Translations under genes and position numbers: made by a program
In this document: positions 62,960 through 64,000 of the stretch, in pieces
Layout of the letters: every line of letters starts with the position of its first letter
Numbering within the stretch: position 1 is the stretch's first letter
Notes under the pieces: model-generated
Database searches by the model: none
Seen by the model: only the letters and a program-made list of their open reading frames with translations
What the model was told of the DNA's origin: nothing
Origin: Kitasatospora kifunensis
Lineage (GTDB): Bacteria; Actinomycetota; Actinomycetes; Streptomycetales; Streptomycetaceae
Direction of reading: 5' to 3'
Assembly (NCBI RefSeq): GCF_014203855.1
Contig: NZ_JACHJV010000001.1
Location: 5,890,001-5,954,000, forward strand
DNA: 64,000 nucleotides

Positions 62960-63507
62960 CCATGGCAGATTCCAGATTGGAGGGTGGCGCCGCAGGGCGC
63001 TCCAGCACTGTGACGGCAGTCACTTCCGCGCAGTTCCGTTCTCTGATGTCGACGTTCCCCAGCGGTGTGGCCATCGTGACCACACCGGACCTCGACGGGC
63101 AGCCATGGGGGATGACGTGCTCGTCGGTGTGCAGTGTCGCGGTGGAGCCGCCGACGTTGCTCGTCTGCCTCCGCGAGGGGAGCCCCACCCTGGCGGCGAT
63201 GCTGCGCAGCTCCACCTTCGCGGTCAACCTGCTGCACGCCCGCGCCAGGGCGGCGGCGGACCTCTTCGCCTCCGGAGCCCCTCATCGGTTCGACTTGGTG
63301 CGCTGGTCGGCCGACCTGGAGGCGGCTGGTCCGCATCTGACCGACGACGCACACGCGATCGCCGACTGCCGGATCAGCCAAACGGTCAGCGTCGGCGACC
63401 ACGTCGTGGTGTTCGGCGAGGTGTCCCGCGTGAAGCACCCGGCGACGGCCGACCGGTCGCCACTGCTGTACGGGCTACGGAAGTACGCGTCCTGGTCCGC
63501 TCTTTGA
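62956..63507 (+). CDS. Flavin reductase (halogenase partner)
   Basis: GTG 62956 follows GGAAGG by six bases and overlaps the antiporter stop (GTGA); ATG 62962 is an alternative. The 183-residue protein is a flavin reductase-like split-barrel with FRSLMSTFPSGVAIVTT, GMTCSSVCSVAVEPPTLLVCL and VGDHVVVFGEVSRVKH. It reduces FAD with NAD(P)H and supplies FADH2 to the halogenase in the same operon. A 13-bp terminator follows. Confidence 0.92.
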   Translation: MTMADSRLEGGAAGRSSTVTAVTSAQFRSLMSTFPSGVAIVTTPDLDGQPWGMTCSSVCSVAVEPPTLLVCLREGSPTLAAMLRSSTFAVNLLHARARAAADLFASGAPHRFDLVRWSADLEAAGPHLTDDAHAIADCRISQTVSVGDHVVVFGEVSRVKHPATADRSPLLYGLRKYASWSAL

Positions 63508-63596
63508 ATCATCTGGAGAACTTCCGCCGGCGAAGCGTCGGCTAGGTGAGTTCTCCAGCTCCTGACCGCTCTTCTGACTGGTGGTCGCCTCGGAAG

Positions 63597-63636
63597 GCCG
63601 GTCCGTGCGGGTCGTTGGTGACTCGCACGGACCGGC
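63597..63636 (+). terminator. Terminator of the halogenase operon
   Basis: A perfect 13-bp stem (63597-63609 with 63624-63636) followed by TTTC lies 90 bases after the flavin reductase stop. Confidence 0.8.
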
Positions 63637-63774
63637 TTTCGCGTGTTTCCCGTGCCGTTGGGGAACACGCGCCTGGTCGGCCGCACGGGGGGACGAACCG
63701 ACCGCTGAGGATTCCGGTATGGCGTTCTCGCGTGCCTCAAGTGAAGCACCCCACCGCCGGGTCGCGCGGTAGTG

Positions 63775-63808
63775 CTGGTTGTAAGAAACCAGTATCGCTA
63801 GCTATAAC
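63775..63808 (+). promoter_or_regulatory. Candidate promoter with an overlapping operator
   Basis: TTGTAA (63779-63784) and TATAAC (63803-63808) are 18 bp apart. A CTGGTT-GTAAGA-AACCAG palindrome (63775-63792) covers the -35 box, as expected for a repressor site. Transcription would run right, into the hairpin at 63868. Confidence 0.5.
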
Positions 63809-63867
63809 GAGCCCGTGCGCGGACTGGTCCCACCCCGTGAGCGGCCATAGGCAAGCGGATCAACGCA

Positions 63868-63918
63868 GTGGGCGGTGCGTGCGGCGGTGGACCGTCCATC
63901 GCCGCACGCACCGCCCAC
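63868..63918. terminator. Strong hairpin, terminator or small-RNA end
   Basis: A perfect 19-bp stem (63868-63886 with 63900-63918) is extended by five more pairs around a 3-base loop. It lacks a T-tract. It may end a short transcript from 63,808, or serve a gene outside the window. Confidence 0.65.
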
Positions 63919-64000
63919 GGACCGGATCGGCCGGCATCAGCGGCTCGAGTCCGATCAACTGCTCAATCCGTCAACGCGGCACGCCTCAGTGCCGGCCCAT

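Larger units (their letters stand above)
63508..64000. other. 493-base non-coding right edge
   Basis: No conserved protein is visible. It contains the terminator of the halogenase operon (63597-63636), a promoter-like site overlapped by a palindrome (63775-63808) and a very strong hairpin (63868-63918). What lies to the right is outside the window. Confidence 0.5.

Overview
The window is high-GC actinobacterial chromosome, almost certainly from a Streptomyces or Kitasatospora-like organism. The evidence is strong G/C bias at third codon positions, frequent GTG and TTG starts, and the gene order tlyA - nadK - recN - glycosyltransferase - pyrG - Nudix - ald - parA-like - scpA - scpB - rluB - tyrA - cmk - der, which is a conserved core block of Streptomycetaceae. 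Species cannot be named from the sequence alone.

Region 1 (about 1-47,900) is core chromosome. It carries TPR proteins and a HAD phosphatase, an SCP2-like protein, a histone-H1-tailed protein, tlyA, nadK, recN, a GT4 glycosyltransferase, a GH15 trehalase/glucoamylase, CTP synthase, a Nudix hydrolase, alanine dehydrogenase, and a chromosome segregation and condensation block (ParA-like ATPase, a ribbon-helix-helix-like protein, ScpA, ScpB). RluB, prephenate dehydrogenase, cytidylate kinase and Der follow. After that come two Rpf-type muralytic proteins, ribokinase, an AlkB-like dioxygenase, acyl-CoA thioesterase, a DUF1684 protein and an MFS exporter. This region is interrupted by an intact IS630 element (8,554-9,738) inserted exactly at the stop codon of a MocR-type regulator, and by a 210-bp MITE-like element with perfect 21-bp terminal inverted repeats (2,966-3,175). 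Long GC hairpins between convergent or successive genes act as terminators.

Region 2 (about 47,975-56,250) is an accessory insertion. It starts at a tRNA-Pro(GGG) gene and contains a broken tyrosine integrase (one frameshift, one in-frame stop), a Fic AMP-transferase-type protein, a 1,035-residue SF1 helicase fused to a phospholipase-D-type nuclease domain and a DUF5710 domain, a second IS630 element that cuts that DUF5710 domain, and a decayed IS256-type transposase. Fic plus helicase-nuclease beside an integrase remnant looks like a small, undescribed defence-type island, now degrading.

Region 3 (about 56,300-63,510) looks like the edge of a halogenated natural-product cluster. It holds a truncated halogenase 5' end, a clavaminate-synthase-like amino acid hydroxylase, a sensor kinase/response regulator pair, a complete FADH2-dependent halogenase, a CPA2-type cation/proton antiporter and a flavin reductase. 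The last three are translationally coupled by 4-base overlaps, so halogenase, exporter-like antiporter and flavin partner form one operon. The truncated halogenase and its leader (56,315-56,550) repeat the leader and start of the complete one (60,022-60,263), recording a duplication or recombination event. No assembly-line synthase is visible, so the product cannot be assigned. The final 490 bases carry terminator hairpins and one promoter-like site.
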